A program made the translations under genes and the position numbers. The notes below the pieces were generated by a model, which ran no database searches, was not told the DNA's origin, and saw nothing but the letters and a program-made list of their open reading frames with translations. Shown in pieces: positions 5,535 to 6,431 of a DNA stretch of 6,431 nt (the first letter of the stretch is position 1; every line of letters begins with the position of its first letter). Source of the stretch: CALKGK01 sp964649515 (GTDB lineage Bacteria; Bacteroidota; Bacteroidia; Flavobacteriales_D; Sanyastnellaceae); the NCBI GenBank assembly GCA_964649515.1, contig CAZYPV010000115.1:1-6431 (forward strand). Reading direction: 5' to 3'.

Positions 5535-5861
5535 ATGTCAAAATTATTCGAAACATCTCTTAATGAGACTAGATTACGCGAGGTAATCAAAAATGAAATT
5601 GGTCCAATTCTGGATCGATTAGATCAACAAGCTTCTGTTCCAGAACCTCAATTCTTGGGAGTTAAAGAAGTCAGTTTATTGCTTGGATTGGAAGAGTCCA
5701 CTGTTTATGGCTTAACCTCCCAAAGAAAAATCCCGCACTATAAACCGGGTAAAAAGCTTCTATTCAAGAAATCGGAAATAGAAGAATGGATTCTAGCACA
5801 TCGATGTAACATGATCAATCCACCGAAGTCCAACGCTCAAAACGGAAGATCATGCGCATAA
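5535..5861 (+). CDS. Excisionase-type helix-turn-helix DNA-binding protein (HTH_17 / MerR-like)
   Basis: A 108-residue protein. Residues 1-36 form a charged, probably coiled helix (ETRLREVIKNEIGPILDRL) typical of Bacteroidota element HTH proteins. Residues 40-87 are a winged-helix excisionase/MerR-type domain: FLGVKEVSLLLGLEESTVY (helix-turn-helix), then RKIPHYKPGKKLLFKKSEIEEWI (wing and last helix). The C-terminal tail is short and basic. Proteins of this kind act as recombination directionality factors or as small regulators of mobile elements. The two orf2-type genes of NBU1 needed for excision have the same domain. It follows an operator-like palindrome, suggesting autoregulation. The ATG at 5535 keeps the conserved N-terminal helix; the tandem ATGs at 5527 and 5530 are in another frame. 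The primase-like gene behind it overlaps by 10 bp, so the two are likely one operon. Confidence 0.88.
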   Translation: MSKLFETSLNETRLREVIKNEIGPILDRLDQQASVPEPQFLGVKEVSLLLGLEESTVYGLTSQRKIPHYKPGKKLLFKKSEIEEWILAHRCNMINPPKSNAQNGRSCA

Positions 5862-6431
5862 ACAGAGAAGAAATCATGCAACGAACAAATGGAGGCCTTG
5901 ACATCTTCCAATTCGTTTTCGATGTAAGAAACACTGGAGTCACATTGAAACAGGGAAAAACACATAGCTTAAAGAATCCTTTTTACTCTGACACCAATCC
6001 GTCACTTTCCGTTTTTCGGAATCAATCAGGAGAATACCACTATATGGACCATGGGGATGAGAATTATAGAGGAGACTCGTTTTCCTTTTTTGCAAAACAC
6101 CTTGGTCTAGACCCCAATAATGACTTCAAAGAAATCTGCCGAAGAATCAATACCGACATTTTAGGAGAAGTTGAATCGACTGGAAATTCGAAAATCAATC
6201 AAAAAACGCAAGGAGAATTTGAATGTGAAGAAGGTGAAGACTTTCAATATTGGAAGGGTCTTTTCCCTGAAATCTCTGACCTCACAGAAAAAGCCAGAGA
6301 CTTCGGTTTGGTGAGTTTACGAAAGTTCAAACGTAGCAATAAGTGGATAACCGCAAACAGCGCAGATCCAATTTTTGGTTTTAAGCTTGGAAAAGCCCTG
6401 AAGACCTACCAACCTCTCTCGAAAGAAGGAT
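5852..6431 (+). CDS. Primase-like (Toprim/DnaG-related) replication protein, 3' end cut by window edge
   Basis: An open frame of 193 codons runs from ATG 5852 to the window end. It overlaps the HTH gene by 10 bp. An in-frame ATG at 5876 is an alternative start and has a purine-rich AGAGAAG seven bases before it. Residues 40-80 follow the DnaG zinc-domain pattern: NPFYSDTNPSLSVF, then YHYMDHG, then RGDSFSFFAKHLGL. All four metal-ligand positions are replaced (N42, Y45, Y64, H67), so this is a zinc-less version of the fold, as I recall in primases of Bacteroidota phages and elements. Residues 132-190 (FQYWKGLFPEI, DPIFGFKLG, KTYQPLS) match the linker region between that domain and the Toprim domain of such proteins. 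The Toprim and any helicase part would lie past base 6431. Its likely role is priming replication of the excised or transferred element. Confidence 0.72.
   Translation, partial: MRINREEIMQRTNGGLDIFQFVFDVRNTGVTLKQGKTHSLKNPFYSDTNPSLSVFRNQSGEYHYMDHGDENYRGDSFSFFAKHLGLDPNNDFKEICRRINTDILGEVESTGNSKINQKTQGEFECEEGEDFQYWKGLFPEISDLTEKARDFGLVSLRKFKRSNKWITANSADPIFGFKLGKALKTYQPLSKEG

Noticed and set aside
5527..5586. Small frame starting at the tandem ATGs 5527/5530
   Set aside because: It stops after about 19 codons and overlaps the well-supported HTH gene in another frame.
3454..6431. Prophage or phage-inducible island
   Set aside because: Integrase, HTH and primase also occur in phages and satellites, but no capsid, portal, terminase or lysis gene is visible in the window, so the label is not supported either way.

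Overview
The window looks like a Bacteroidota chromosome, probably a marine or environmental flavobacterial-type lineage, interrupted by the left end of an integrated mobile element. Four things support this. Start codons lack clear Shine-Dalgarno sequences. Several starts are preceded by the Bacteroidota promoter element TAnnTTTG. One secreted protein carries a degenerate C-terminal domain resembling type IX secretion sorting domains. The integrase, HTH protein and primase have the sequence style of Bacteroidota mobile elements.

Chromosomal part (1-3284). On the minus strand lies sucD, the succinyl-CoA synthetase alpha subunit, complete except for its last few codons, which run off base 1. 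Upstream of it on the same strand is a secreted thioredoxin-like CxxC protein with a T9SS-like tail. Divergent from these, on the plus strand, is mnmE (trmE), the tRNA wobble-uridine modification GTPase, intact through its conserved FCIGK C-terminus. The sucD promoter holds a perfect 10-bp palindrome. The mnmE promoter sits so close to the first ATG that translation may be almost leaderless or begin at the second ATG.

Element part (about 3210/3285 to the right edge). Base composition drops sharply after mnmE. A 169-bp regulatory stretch leads into a full tyrosine recombinase, followed 2 nt later by an unrecognised, possibly RteC-like protein. Next come an intergenic operator-like region, a small excisionase-type HTH protein, and a primase-like protein cut by the right window edge. 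The order integrase, accessory protein, HTH, primase resembles Bacteroidota integrative/mobilizable units such as NBU1. Mobilization genes, if present, lie beyond base 6431, so the type of element is not proven.

The main point of interest is the integration site. The element abuts the 3' end of mnmE with an integrase reading away from it. This is the arrangement known for SGI1-family islands of Proteobacteria, but here the host is a Bacteroidota and the integrase is of Bacteroidota type. The last 25 mnmE codons differ in codon choice and GC from those just before, so the element may have supplied a replacement gene tail. No tRNA, rRNA, CRISPR array or insertion sequence was seen, and no stretch over 300 bp lacks a gene.
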